Shown here: piece after piece, positions 1 through 7,906 of the stretch | Layout of the letters: each line of letters starts with the position of its first letter | Position numbering within the stretch: position 1 is the first letter of the stretch | Source: Spirochaetes bacterium ADurb.Bin133 | GTDB taxonomy: Bacteria > Spirochaetota > GWE2-31-10 > MWDO01 | Direction: 5' to 3' | DNA length: 40,740 nucleotides | Assembly (NCBI GenBank): GCA_002070605.1 | Contig: MWDO01000025.1 | Coordinates: forward strand, 1 to 40,740 | The notes under the pieces: generated by a model | The model's input: the letters and a program-made list of their open reading frames with translations, nothing else | Database searches by the model: none | Told to the model about the DNA's origin: nothing | Position numbers and translations under genes: made by a program

Positions 1-141
1 AACAATCTTTCATCGTACTTAACCAAACTTGGTTCAATTATAACCGCTTTAGCAGATTTAATCAATACTTTTACCTTAGCATCATATGGCGCATTTTTTA
101 TCAAGGCGCGGCGCATATGTGTCAAATTTTTAAAGCAGTAG
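1..141. other. Possible partial ORF running off the left edge, strand unresolved
   Basis: Both strands are open here, so this may be the end or the beginning of a gene cut by the window edge. On the plus strand frame 1 is open from base 1 to a TAG at 139-141 and would give a hydrophobic C-terminus that ends inside the repeat cluster. On the minus strand a frame is open from the repeat cluster leftwards, with a TTG codon about 8 nt after an AAGG at its start. Neither product is recognisable. I cannot decide between them, and either may be spurious. Confidence 0.25.
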
Positions 142-294
142 AGCGTACCCCGCTGTTTGTCGGTATCATATGCGTCGATTTTTCCATCGGGGAGCGGCGC
201 TACGTCCATATGCGTCAAATTAAAGCCCATATGTGTCATTTTTATTTTCAGTATCATATGCGTCGATTTTTCCCTCGCCCCAAAAAAATAACGG
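114..294 (-). repeat. TTGACRCATATG repeat cluster A (minus orientation)
   Basis: Five copies of the family motif, read here as CATATGYGTC, have their CATATG cores at 114, 167, 207, 228 and 255. The spacers are GC-rich, and one reads GGGGAGCGGCGC on this strand. A degenerate terminus, CCCCAAAAAAATAACGG, lies at about 279-294, and the opposite terminus is not recognisable. The cluster sits upstream of the phosphorylase gene. The segment 114-172 is closely matched, inverted, by 40482-40543 at the other end of the window. Confidence 0.85.
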
Positions 295-367
295 ATAGAG
301 AATCTTTGCTATTTAATTCTTGATTTTTTAATAAAATTCCTCTACTATTTGGAGAATAGGGAGAGCA

Positions 368-1675
368 ATGAGAGCGGTCGACGTTATTATTAAGAAGAGA
401 GACGGAAACGAGTTGTCCGTTAGCGATATAGAATGGTTTATCAAAGAATATTTGTCCGGAGGGATTTCTGATTATCAAGTTTCCGCTTTATTGATGGCGG
501 TTTTCTTGAACGGCTTTTCGAGCGGAGAGACCGCGGCTTTGACTAAAAGCATGATAGCGTCCGGGAGAAGTTTGGATTTATCATACATTTCGGCAAAAAA
601 GGTTGATAAACATTCTACCGGCGGCGTAGGCGATAAGATTAGTTTGATTTTAGCTCCTTTGGTCGCTTCATGCGGCGTAACGGTCCCTATGATTAGCGGC
701 AGAGGGCTTGGTCACACGGGCGGGACGCTCGACAAACTTCAATCTATTGAGGGATACAAGATATATCTGAATGATGATGAGATAAGATCTAACCTTAAAA
801 ACTGCGGTTTTGTTATGCTTGGACAGAGCGACGATATAGTTCCCGCCGATAAAAAGATTTACGCTCTTCGAGACGTAACCGGAACCGTCGAGTCTATACC
901 TTTGATAACGGCGTCTATACTTTCCAAAAAAATAGCGGAGGGCGCGGATTCTCTCGTAATGGATATAAAATGCGGATCGGGCGCTTTTATGAAGGATTTG
1001 GAATCGGCTAAAAATCTTGCTTTATCGATAAGGGATACCGGAAGAAAATTGGGAATAGAGGTTGCGTCGGTTATTACAAAAATGGACGAACCGCTCGGCA
1101 GGTCTGTAGGAAATTTTATTGAGGTTAAGGAAGTCGCCGATATTCTCAAAAACGGTTACGCCGACTATTTATTAAGCGACGAGATGGAAATTGTTTTTAA
1201 GTTGTCGGAGAAGATGTTGTTATTGGGCGGAGTAGCAAATAACGAAGACGAAGCGAGAAAAATGGCGTTATCGAGTCTAAACGACGGAAAAGCGTATGAA
1301 TATTTTTTGAAGAATATAGAATCTCAAGGGGGAAATATTAAATCTATTGAATATCCTTTAAAATATAGATATACCGGAGATATAAAAGCTTCCAAAGAGG
1401 GATATATTAAAACTCTCGACGCATACAAAATCGGAGTCGCTTCGGTAGTTATTGGATGCGGAAGAAACAGAGTTGAGGACTCGATCGATAATCAAGCGGG
1501 AATTGGGATATTTCGCAAAGTGGGAGATAGAACGAATAAAGGCGATACAATTTTAGAAATTTACTGCAACGACGCCGAATCGATAGAAGAAGCCGTTAAA
1601 TATTGCGAAAACGCGATCGAGATTTGCGATAAACCGGTTGTAAAATCTAAAAGCGTTTTGATGGAAATATTGTAA
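368..1675 (+). CDS. pdp: Pyrimidine-nucleoside (thymidine) phosphorylase
   Basis: This enzyme cleaves thymidine and/or uridine with phosphate to give the free base and (deoxy)ribose-1-phosphate in nucleoside salvage. The 435-residue length matches the Pdp/DeoA family. The phosphate-binding motif KHSTGGVGDK is at residues 81-90. The family signature SGRGLGHTGGTLDK starts at residue 110. Residues matching the E. coli base-binding Arg, Ser and Lys are R168, S183 and K187. The ATG at 368 follows a GGAG/GGGAGAG stretch. It is the first gene of a likely plus-strand run with recJ and a metallo-hydrolase. The length and the broad family favour Pdp over the strictly thymidine-specific DeoA, but specificity cannot be read from sequence. 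Confidence 0.93.
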   Translation: MRAVDVIIKKRDGNELSVSDIEWFIKEYLSGGISDYQVSALLMAVFLNGFSSGETAALTKSMIASGRSLDLSYISAKKVDKHSTGGVGDKISLILAPLVASCGVTVPMISGRGLGHTGGTLDKLQSIEGYKIYLNDDEIRSNLKNCGFVMLGQSDDIVPADKKIYALRDVTGTVESIPLITASILSKKIAEGADSLVMDIKCGSGAFMKDLESAKNLALSIRDTGRKLGIEVASVITKMDEPLGRSVGNFIEVKEVADILKNGYADYLLSDEMEIVFKLSEKMLLLGGVANNEDEARKMALSSLNDGKAYEYFLKNIESQGGNIKSIEYPLKYRYTGDIKASKEGYIKTLDAYKIGVASVVIGCGRNRVEDSIDNQAGIGIFRKVGDRTNKGDTILEIYCNDAESIEEAVKYCENAIEICDKPVVKSKSVLMEIL

Positions 1676-1736
1676 AGCTGAAGAGCCAATACGTAGTCGA
1701 TTATTAACTAATAACGGCGCAACAAAAGAAGTTTAT

Positions 1737-3737
1737 ATGAAAAAAAATAAGAAAGAGATAGACGTTGGTTTTATAAAAAAATGGATGAAAAAAGGTTTTG
1801 ATCCGATATTACTATCAATTTTATATCGAAGAGGCGTAGTAGAAGAGGAAGACCTGTTTAATATATTTTTTCCGTTGTTTGAAAATATCGATTCTCCTTT
1901 TAAATTTTGTCAAATAATTTCCGCTTACGAGAGATTATCGAGAGCCGTAGAGCGCGGCGAAAAAATTATTGTTTACGGGGACAAAGACGTCGACGGAACG
2001 ACGTCGGTGGCAATTTTTTTTGATTTTTTTAAAAAACTCGGCGCAAATATCGATTGGGACGTTCCTACTGGATCGGATGGTTACGGATTATCGTTGGATA
2101 AAATTGAAAAATGGAAGGATAAACAATATTCCCTATGCATAACTCTCGATTGCGGTATAACGAACATCGCCGAAGTCGCCGCGCTGAAAACAAACGGCGT
2201 CGATTGTATAATAATCGATCATCACGAACCTTTGCAAGTCGTTCCGGATTGCGTAGCTATAATCGATCCAAAATGTGAAAAAGGGTTTAAAAACGATAGA
2301 ATAGCCGCGTGCGGAGTTACTTTTTTATTCGTTTTAGGTTATTTGATTTATAATTCAGAGATATTCAACAAAAAAGAGGCGGTATTATATTTTAAAGAAA
2401 ACAAGATTAATGTAGATATTTTTAAGAATTTGTTATTAATTGAGACAATTACGATTGATAAAATATCCGACGTAGATAAGCTCGGTTGCGATAAATTTTA
2501 TTACTATACCGAAAAAGATAAAATATCTTCATATGTTTCAAACGCTTTTAAGGAGTTTGAAATTTCAGAATTTGATAACTCTTCTTATGACAATTCATTT
2601 TTCGACGTTCTTGATTCCGTTCAATTAAAGCTGAGATTGATATATTTTAAGAACGTTTACGCTAATATTTCTAAACGAAAAGAGATTGAATACATAAAGA
2701 AAAATTACTTGCCTTTGGCGTCCATCGGAACTGTCGCCGATATTATGCCGCTAACCGGCGTTAATAGAATCATCGTCGCTTTGGGATTGAATTATATTAG
2801 GAACGGAGCTCTAAATAACATATCCGGTTTGATAGAGAGGCTTGAACTTGATAGATCGAGTTTTACGTCGAAAGAAATTTCATGGAATATTTCGCCTCTC
2901 TTAAACGCCCCCGGTAGAATGGGAGACGCCACAGTTTCGGTCTATTTTCTATTAGATAAAGAAAATTCCGGATTTTATCTCGACGCTATTTGCGAGTTCA
3001 ATAAAGAGCGTAAATTAAAGGAAGACGACGCCGTGTTGATTTTTAAGAAGGATTATGAAGAAAATAAAGCTAAATACGACGATATCGGCTTTTTTTATAA
3101 CGATACAATCCATAAAGGGATAACCGGAGTCGCCGCCGCAAAATTATCCGGTTTGATAGGCAGTCCCGCAATAGTAGCGGCGAAAGATGGGGAGTTTTAC
3201 GTCGGTTCTATAAGAGGTAAGGCTAATTTTAATTTCGTAGAATTTTTGGATAAAGGCAAAACTATATTTATAGAATACGGCGGACATCAAGCGGCGGCGG
3301 GTTTTAGGTTTCACCAAACTAAACTTAACGATTTTATAGATTTTCTCAAAAAATCAAAGACGGAAATATCCAAATATATAGAAAAAGATTGCATAGATAT
3401 CGACGCCGAGATACCTCTTGAATTCTTAAATTACGAGCTGTTCGCCAAAATTAACAGTTTAGAACCTTTTGGGCATGAGTTTTTACAGCCGATTTTATGG
3501 AGTAGGGGAATAGAGGTTTACGATTACAACATTATTGGAAAAGATAAAACTCACCTGAAACTCTTTTTTAAAACCGAGCCCAATCCGATAATAGGGCTAT
3601 TTTGGGGACAAGCGGAATGGTTTGCCAAAATACATAATAGGGACAATAAATACGACATTCTATACCAACTTGAATTTAACAAATATAACGGTCAAATAAT
3701 TCCTCAAATTATGATAATGGATATGGAAACATCTTAA
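1737..3737 (+). CDS. recJ: Single-stranded-DNA-specific 5'-3' exonuclease RecJ
   Basis: RecJ degrades single-stranded DNA 5' to 3' in recombination and mismatch or base-excision repair in the cytoplasm. The protein has 666 residues. DHH motif I is GDKDVDGTTS at 81-90 (D82, D84, D86; most homologues read D-x-D-A-D-G). Motif II is LDCG at 137-140, and the DHH triad is D161-H162-H163. The DHHA1 motif GGHQAAAGF lies near residue 515, followed by a C-terminal OB-like region. Between the DHH domain and the ASIGTVADIMPL motif there is an extra segment of about 100 residues (roughly 200-315) that is lysine- and aromatic-rich and not recognisable. The start is preceded only by a weak AGAAG. There is a 61-nt gap from the upstream gene. 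Confidence 0.93.
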   Translation: MKKNKKEIDVGFIKKWMKKGFDPILLSILYRRGVVEEEDLFNIFFPLFENIDSPFKFCQIISAYERLSRAVERGEKIIVYGDKDVDGTTSVAIFFDFFKKLGANIDWDVPTGSDGYGLSLDKIEKWKDKQYSLCITLDCGITNIAEVAALKTNGVDCIIIDHHEPLQVVPDCVAIIDPKCEKGFKNDRIAACGVTFLFVLGYLIYNSEIFNKKEAVLYFKENKINVDIFKNLLLIETITIDKISDVDKLGCDKFYYYTEKDKISSYVSNAFKEFEISEFDNSSYDNSFFDVLDSVQLKLRLIYFKNVYANISKRKEIEYIKKNYLPLASIGTVADIMPLTGVNRIIVALGLNYIRNGALNNISGLIERLELDRSSFTSKEISWNISPLLNAPGRMGDATVSVYFLLDKENSGFYLDAICEFNKERKLKEDDAVLIFKKDYEENKAKYDDIGFFYNDTIHKGITGVAAAKLSGLIGSPAIVAAKDGEFYVGSIRGKANFNFVEFLDKGKTIFIEYGGHQAAAGFRFHQTKLNDFIDFLKKSKTEISKYIEKDCIDIDAEIPLEFLNYELFAKINSLEPFGHEFLQPILWSRGIEVYDYNIIGKDKTHLKLFFKTEPNPIIGLFWGQAEWFAKIHNRDNKYDILYQLEFNKYNGQIIPQIMIMDMETS

Positions 3738-3750
3738 AAGGAGTTTACAT

Positions 3751-4539
3751 TTGAGATTGGGGTACATTTTTACAGATTTTCCTTCGGAAATGAAAAACGG
3801 ATCCACATATGTGTTAAAATGTTTATCTTTTGTTTTGATCGATCAGAAATTCGGAGCGATGATATTTGATACCGGCTCGCCGTCGGATAACGCCAATCTG
3901 GTTTTTCAATTAAAAAAATATTTTGATCTGAATTGCGAAGATATAAAATTTGTTTTTAATACGCACGTTCATCCCGATCATATCGGCGGCAACCGGCTGT
4001 TTACTAACGCCCGTATTATATTTTCTCGAAATGATTTTAACTTTTCAGAAGAGATGGCGAACGTCGCTTTTAGCGGCGGAAATATGCTTGAATTTTTACA
4101 CAGAAGGTGCCCCGGTTACAAGAATTCTTTTGACGAATTTGAAGCGCGCTCGACGGTCAATTATATAAAAAATTATTGGAGTAGAGAGGCGATCGGATTT
4201 AACCAAACTGTATCGTTTATAGAAGATTCGCCAGATATTCCGGAATTTATATCAATAATTCCAACTTTTGGACATACTTTTTATCATTACGCTTTCGAAA
4301 TAAGTTGTAAAGACAAAAAACTTTATATTTCAGGCGACGCGGTGAGCAACAGGTTTATATTGAAAGAGGAAAATAACGATAGAATGTTTGAGCCGCACAT
4401 GGACTTTGAACAATATTTTAAAAGCTTGGATTACTTTAGAAAAATAAATAACCTGATAATCCCGGGACACGACAGACCGTTTTACCCGCAAACGTCGGTA
4501 AGCATAAGGAAAAATCGGTTTAATCTTGACGATTTATAG
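3751..4539 (+). CDS. Metallo-beta-lactamase-fold hydrolase
   Basis: This is a 262-residue MBL-superfamily hydrolase with a probable dinuclear metal site. The HxHxDH motif is in NTHVHPDHIGG (about residues 70-80). A third His follows in GHTFYH, a bridging Asp in ISGDA, and a final His in IPGHDRPF. The compact size resembles lactonase, glyoxalase II-like and MBLAC1-like members, but no substrate can be assigned. The start is TTG, chosen because AAAGGAG lies 8 nt upstream and the recJ stop is only 13 nt away. The TAG stop falls within the left target-site duplication of the mobile repeat inserted just downstream. Confidence 0.85.
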   Translation: MRLGYIFTDFPSEMKNGSTYVLKCLSFVLIDQKFGAMIFDTGSPSDNANLVFQLKKYFDLNCEDIKFVFNTHVHPDHIGGNRLFTNARIIFSRNDFNFSEEMANVAFSGGNMLEFLHRRCPGYKNSFDEFEARSTVNYIKNYWSREAIGFNQTVSFIEDSPDIPEFISIIPTFGHTFYHYAFEISCKDKKLYISGDAVSNRFILKEENNDRMFEPHMDFEQYFKSLDYFRKINNLIIPGHDRPFYPQTSVSIRKNRFNLDDL

Positions 4540-4544
4540 CGTTA

Positions 4545-4718
4545 GTATCCCGTCGGTTTTTTGGGGAGTAACTTTTGAGACGGTTCTTTTAAATTGACAC
4601 ATATGGAGCTGCATACGCCGCGCTGCTCCCCGACGAATAAATTGACACATATGCGTCGATTTATTTTCTGCATCATATGTGTCAATTTTCCTTTCCCCTC
4701 TAAAAAACCGACGGAGCG
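4545..4718 (+). mobile_element. Intact MITE-like element B with inverted termini and a 10-bp duplication
   Basis: The left terminus GTATCCCGTCGGTTTTTTGG starts at 4545. The right terminus TAAAAAACCGACGG ends at 4714 and is followed by AGCG. The direct repeat TATAGCGTTA occurs immediately outside both ends (4535-4544 and 4719-4728), as expected for a target-site duplication. Inside are two forward motif copies (4594-4605, 4642-4653) and one inverted copy (4674-4685). GGAGC and GCTCC at 4605-4628 can form a hairpin. No ORF resembles a transposase, so any movement would need enzymes supplied in trans. Confidence 0.85.
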
Positions 4719-4725
4719 TATAGCG

Positions 4726-4935
4726 TTAATTATTGAAAAAATCTGAAATTTTATTTTTTAGTTCGACGATTCCAAATTTATTTTTAACGGATATGCAGAC
4801 GCCGTCCGAATATGATTTAAAAGCGTTATTGAAGTTTTCCAGCAAGTCGATTTTATTATAGACTTTTAAAGCGGGAATATGATGAGCCGATATTTCTTCG
4901 AGGACTTTCTCGACAGACTCTATATTACTTTTATT
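4726..4935 (-). pseudogene. hflX: 3' remnant of hflX (GTPase C-terminal end)
   Basis: About 68 residues are read on the minus strand from near 4935 to the TAA at 4728-4726. They resemble the end of the HflX ribosome-associated GTPase. NIESVEKVLEEI precedes the G4 motif in IPALKVYNKIDLL, which is followed by a G5-like CISVKN and a final amphipathic helix. HflX is normally around 400 residues; the N-terminal region and the G1-G3 motifs are absent. Homology stops where the upstream block of the neighbouring RHH gene begins. The open frame continues to 5022 only through antisense of that block. Another translational GTPase cannot be excluded, but the spacing fits HflX best. Confidence 0.7.
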
Positions 4936-4949
4936 AAAAATTATCCAAA

Positions 4950-4990
4950 TTTTTGTACAACGTTTTCTACTTTTAGTTGTTATATATATA
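4950..4990 (+). promoter_or_regulatory. Conserved upstream motif (shared with ssb), copy 1
   Basis: The pattern TTTTTGTA, 8 nt, TCTACTTTTAGTTGTTA and an AT-alternating tract ends about 20 nt before the ATG. The same arrangement is found at 8754-8797, 11344-11385 and 36990-37034 (reverse). It is probably a promoter plus regulator site, but no standard -35/-10 pair with 16-18 nt spacing is evident. Confidence 0.6.
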
Positions 4991-5011
4991 AAAGAAAAAG
5001 GAGAAAACTTT

Positions 5012-5527
5012 ATGAGAAACAAAAAACATTTATTTCACTTTATAGTATCCGAATCTATGAATAAGAACGTCATAGATTTTCTACTAAAAGAATTCAAAAT
5101 TAATACGTTCAGTAAACTGTTTGAAACTATGTTTCGCCTTATTGACAAAAAAATCCCAAAAATGAAGAGAATAATAGGGGATCATCGCTCAGAATACGCC
5201 GTTATAGATAATACCGACGATAAAAGGCTGAATAAATATCTCCGGATTAACGAATCTGATTATCTTCAAATAAAAAGATGGCATTCGTTGTATAACGAAT
5301 TCGGTATAGCCTCAACGGTTCGAGATATTATACTGTTTTTCTATAACGGCGTCGCGCAATATGGGTTAGAAGGATTTCTTGATCTTGTTGGTAAGAAATT
5401 GAAAATCGATAGATTGAAAAACGACTTTTTGAATAAAATGACACAACTGTTAAATATCGCCGCTCAAAAACAGCTATTATACGCGCTCGTAATCGAAAAT
5501 TATCCCAAATACGTCTACCGTACGTAA
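5012..5527 (+). CDS. Putative tandem ribbon-helix-helix protein, copy 1
   Basis: This 171-residue basic protein has no family I can name. Two segments have a strand-helix-helix pattern like RHH DNA-binding folds. The first has a strand at about 7-13 (LFHFIVS) and helices at about 15-27 and 32-46. The second has a strand at 75-80 (KYLRIN) and helices at 82-96 (containing DYLQIKRWHSLYNEF) and 99-113. The rest is helical and charged. It differs from the copy at 11406 at about 26 of 171 positions. The start is supported by AAAGGAG and by agreement with the second copy. It lies about 290 nt downstream of repeat element B, and its upstream block truncates hflX. The DNA-binding role is inferred from pattern only. 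Confidence 0.75.
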   Translation: MRNKKHLFHFIVSESMNKNVIDFLLKEFKINTFSKLFETMFRLIDKKIPKMKRIIGDHRSEYAVIDNTDDKRLNKYLRINESDYLQIKRWHSLYNEFGIASTVRDIILFFYNGVAQYGLEGFLDLVGKKLKIDRLKNDFLNKMTQLLNIAAQKQLLYALVIENYPKYVYRT

Positions 5528-5617
5528 AATTATTTACTATTCCCCAAAATTAAAATTTATAAACCGCTATTTTTCGCGCGAATACGTAATCTTGAACAAG
5601 GTAAGCGCCGCGCTTGA

Positions 5618-6745
5618 TTAAAGGTTAGGATAATTAAACATTTTTCCTTCGTAATTTTTAAATATTAGATTGTTAGAGGTTGCTTTTATGAGATATTCGG
5701 GCAGGAGCGGGACTTTGCCTCCGTCGGGGAGATCGACGACGTAGGTAGGGATACATAATCCTCCTATATTTCCTCTAACGTCTTTCATTATATCAAGACC
5801 TTTTTCTATAGAAGTCCTGAAATGCTTTGTTCCTTCGACTAAATCGCACTGAAAAAGATAATAAGGTTTTATTTGGCAATATTCCAGAGTTTGCAATAGA
5901 TTCTTCATAGTATCCGAATTGTCGTTGACGTTTTTCAACAAAACAGATTGGTTGGCAAGCGATACTTTTGCTTCAAGAAGCAAATCTATGGCTTTTTCCG
6001 TATCGGAAGTAAATTCGTTAGGATGGTTAAAATGAGTAATTATCCATAAAGGCTTATATTTTTTTAGCGTTTCGATTAGAGGGCGATCGATCTTTTGGGG
6101 TAAAAACGAGAGCGTCCGGGTTCCTATTCTGACGACTTCTATCGAATCGACCGAATAGAGCGCCGATAAAATTCGATCCAGTTTTTCAGGCAATAAAATG
6201 AGGGCGTCTCCGCCGGATAAGACGATCTCTCTGATATTTTTATTATTACGAAGATACTGTACTATATTGCTCAAATCTTCGTCGGATAACGTAAAATTGT
6301 TTTTCCAATTCCGCTTTCTGGTACAGTATCGGCAGTAAGAGGCGCATTTTTCGGTCGCGAGAACGACGGCTCTATCCGGGTACCTTTTGATTAGATTTTT
6401 TACTGGAGACCTCTTCTCTTCAGAAAAAGGATCTATCGTTAGCGACGGTTCTTTTGATAATTCTTTTTCGTCGGGAAAAATTTGTAAAAGAAGAGGATCG
6501 TTTTTGTTTTCAAAGTTTATAAGAGATAAAAAATAGGGCGTAACGGCAAATCTAAATATACGGGAGGTTTTTTTGAAATCTCCAAAATCGGCGTCGTCGA
6601 ATTTAAAAAAATGCGCCAATTTTTCAGGAAGAGTTATTTGATTTTTCAATTGCCAGTTATAATCGTTCCAATTAGCGTCTGAAATATTATTGAATAAGGC
6701 GTTTTTATTATTAGTATAAAATTTGTTATTAATCGATCTTGCCAT
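5618..6745 (-). CDS. kamA: KamA-family radical SAM aminomutase (lysine 2,3-aminomutase-like)
   Basis: This is a radical SAM/PLP enzyme of 375 residues that probably moves an amino group on lysine or a related amino acid. The cluster-binding motif C134-x3-C138-x2-C141 sits in CASYCRYC. The PLP lysine is probably K344 in DLPDGGKVP. Two acidic residues that hold the lysine side chain in clostridial KAM appear to be kept, in QCDLVEGTKHFRT and in VVDLP, though the glycine run before K344 is one residue shorter. These favour KamA over EpmB, the elongation factor P enzyme, but this is not certain. It is the last gene of an HAD-cheD-J-domain-kamA run. The ATG follows AAAGGAA. Confidence 0.82.
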   Translation of the reverse strand: MARSINNKFYTNNKNALFNNISDANWNDYNWQLKNQITLPEKLAHFFKFDDADFGDFKKTSRIFRFAVTPYFLSLINFENKNDPLLLQIFPDEKELSKEPSLTIDPFSEEKRSPVKNLIKRYPDRAVVLATEKCASYCRYCTRKRNWKNNFTLSDEDLSNIVQYLRNNKNIREIVLSGGDALILLPEKLDRILSALYSVDSIEVVRIGTRTLSFLPQKIDRPLIETLKKYKPLWIITHFNHPNEFTSDTEKAIDLLLEAKVSLANQSVLLKNVNDNSDTMKNLLQTLEYCQIKPYYLFQCDLVEGTKHFRTSIEKGLDIMKDVRGNIGGLCIPTYVVDLPDGGKVPLLPEYLIKATSNNLIFKNYEGKMFNYPNL

Positions 6746-6759
6746 TACGTTTCCTTTTT

Positions 6760-7410
6760 TTACAAATTGCGGTTTTGACCGGAATTCGTATATAACTTAA
6801 GCAATACGTCGTCGTCTTGCAGAATCGATATTAATACAAGCGCCGAGTTCAATTTAAGTTTTATAGTTTCGTCTTTAAATAAGTTTAATTTATGTAAAAT
6901 TTCGTTTATAAGAATATCAAATCCGGGGTTTTTATTTGACAACAAGGTTATAAAATCTGAAGATAATAAAAGGTTTTTAATATAATTTAAAATATTTCTT
7001 TCAATTATCTCATATTCGGTATTGTAAACTGAAAATTCTGAAATATTTAATAATGAAGGCAAAATACATAAAATATTCTCGTCGATAATGCCGGAATTCG
7101 AGTAAGAGCGGATATACTCTTTTAAATCGTCGAGTTTATCGTTATGGAATGCCGAGCATTTTATAGAATATATGAAAAATTCTGATAAAAATGCGTAATA
7201 TTTTTTAATATCAGGTTTATGTGGTATATATATTGGAGAATTAGGCTTATTAGTAATAATCGACGTATTTTCAGAAGATAATTTTTGATAAGCTTCGATA
7301 ATTTGTTTGATTTTACTATCGTCGTAGTTTTCAGTCGCAGTATCGGGATGATATTTGATAAGTAATTTTTTATAGATTTTTTTTAAATCGGAGAATGTAG
7401 ATTCATTCAT
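6760..7410 (-). CDS. J-domain (DnaJ-like) protein
   Basis: The N-terminal 50 residues form a J-domain: helix II (DLKKIYKKLLIKYHPD) with the HPD motif that stimulates DnaK ATPase, then a helix III-like IIEAYQKL. The remaining 165 residues are helical and unrecognised, with no G/F region, zinc fingers or DnaJ C-terminal domain, so this is a class C type co-chaperone. I chose the ATG at 7410 rather than the longer upstream frame because it starts the J-domain properly and overlaps the cheD stop by 8 nt, suggesting coupled translation. The neighbouring cheD hints at a role tied to chemotaxis or flagella, but this is speculation. Confidence 0.78.
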   Translation of the reverse strand: MNESTFSDLKKIYKKLLIKYHPDTATENYDDSKIKQIIEAYQKLSSENTSIITNKPNSPIYIPHKPDIKKYYAFLSEFFIYSIKCSAFHNDKLDDLKEYIRSYSNSGIIDENILCILPSLLNISEFSVYNTEYEIIERNILNYIKNLLLSSDFITLLSNKNPGFDILINEILHKLNLFKDETIKLKLNSALVLISILQDDDVLLKLYTNSGQNRNL

Positions 7411-7906
7411 TTTTGTTAATATTTGGCAACCTCGATATTTCAACTTTTCCGTTTGAGGTCCATAAAAGAATTTTTAGAGCCTCGTTTTGCATCGTTATCT
7501 CTTCGACAATTTTAATTTTAGACATTTTTAGAAATTCTTTAACAAATTCAACGTTGTTTTTTTGTATTTCGAGAAATTGATTAAAATTATTTACAAAAGA
7601 ACCGCCGTATATTCTGGCTTCCAAACTCTCCTTACGCGCTCCTAAATTTAGGATGCCTGATATTAATTTTTCCATGGAGAATATCCCGTATTTTAGATCT
7701 TTTTCGTCAAGCATTTTATCGACGTTTTTATTATGGAACGTTCCCGGAAGTAAAATATGGTTCATACCGGCTATTTTTCGTTCGACGTCGAAAAGCGTTG
7801 TAGCGACGCAAGAACCCAGAACCGTCTGGATTATCATATCTTTATCGGTAACAAAAAGTCCGCCGATCGGAACAATTTGTATATGAGGAGCGGATGGTTT
7901 ATTCAT
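7403..7906 (-). CDS. cheD: Chemoreceptor glutamine deamidase CheD
   Basis: CheD deamidates glutamines in methyl-accepting chemotaxis receptors and can interact with CheC. The protein has 167 residues, a normal length for the family. The nucleophile C33 lies in VLGSCVATTLFD and the catalytic H50 in AGMNHILLPG. The downstream ARIYGGSFVN segment corresponds to the conserved K/R-x-F-GG region. It overlaps the upstream HAD gene by 8 nt and the downstream J-domain gene by 8 nt, so the four genes are probably one transcript. Its presence implies methyl-accepting receptors and a motile or chemotactic cell. Confidence 0.92.
   Translation of the reverse strand: MNKPSAPHIQIVPIGGLFVTDKDMIIQTVLGSCVATTLFDVERKIAGMNHILLPGTFHNKNVDKMLDEKDLKYGIFSMEKLISGILNLGARKESLEARIYGGSFVNNFNQFLEIQKNNVEFVKEFLKMSKIKIVEEITMQNEALKILLWTSNGKVEISRLPNINKNE

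Noticed and set aside
117-323. Small ORF of 68 codons on the plus strand
   Set aside because: It is made entirely of repeat cluster A read in one frame; no ribosome-binding site and the usual recurring repeat peptides.
4594-4605. Each TTGACA in the repeat read as a -35 promoter box
   Set aside because: TTGACA matches the consensus, but no TATAAT-like box follows at 16-18 nt in the units I checked; the GC-rich spacer occupies that position. Genuine promoters in this window (34481, 37055) are outside the clusters.
4936-5022. N-terminal part of the 98-codon minus-strand frame that contains the hflX remnant
   Set aside because: This part is antisense of the RHH gene's control region and resembles the same antisense at 11337-11430, not HflX.
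5012-5527. RHH-like gene as a transposase for the MITE-like elements
   Set aside because: The protein is too short, with no DDE, HUH or serine-recombinase motif visible. Elements B and E end with termini not found around the gene.
5618-6745. EpmB (elongation factor P lysine aminomutase) as the identity of the KamA-like gene
   Set aside because: The acidic residues that bind lysine in true KAM appear retained and no epmA or efp is adjacent, so KamA is preferred, though not proven.
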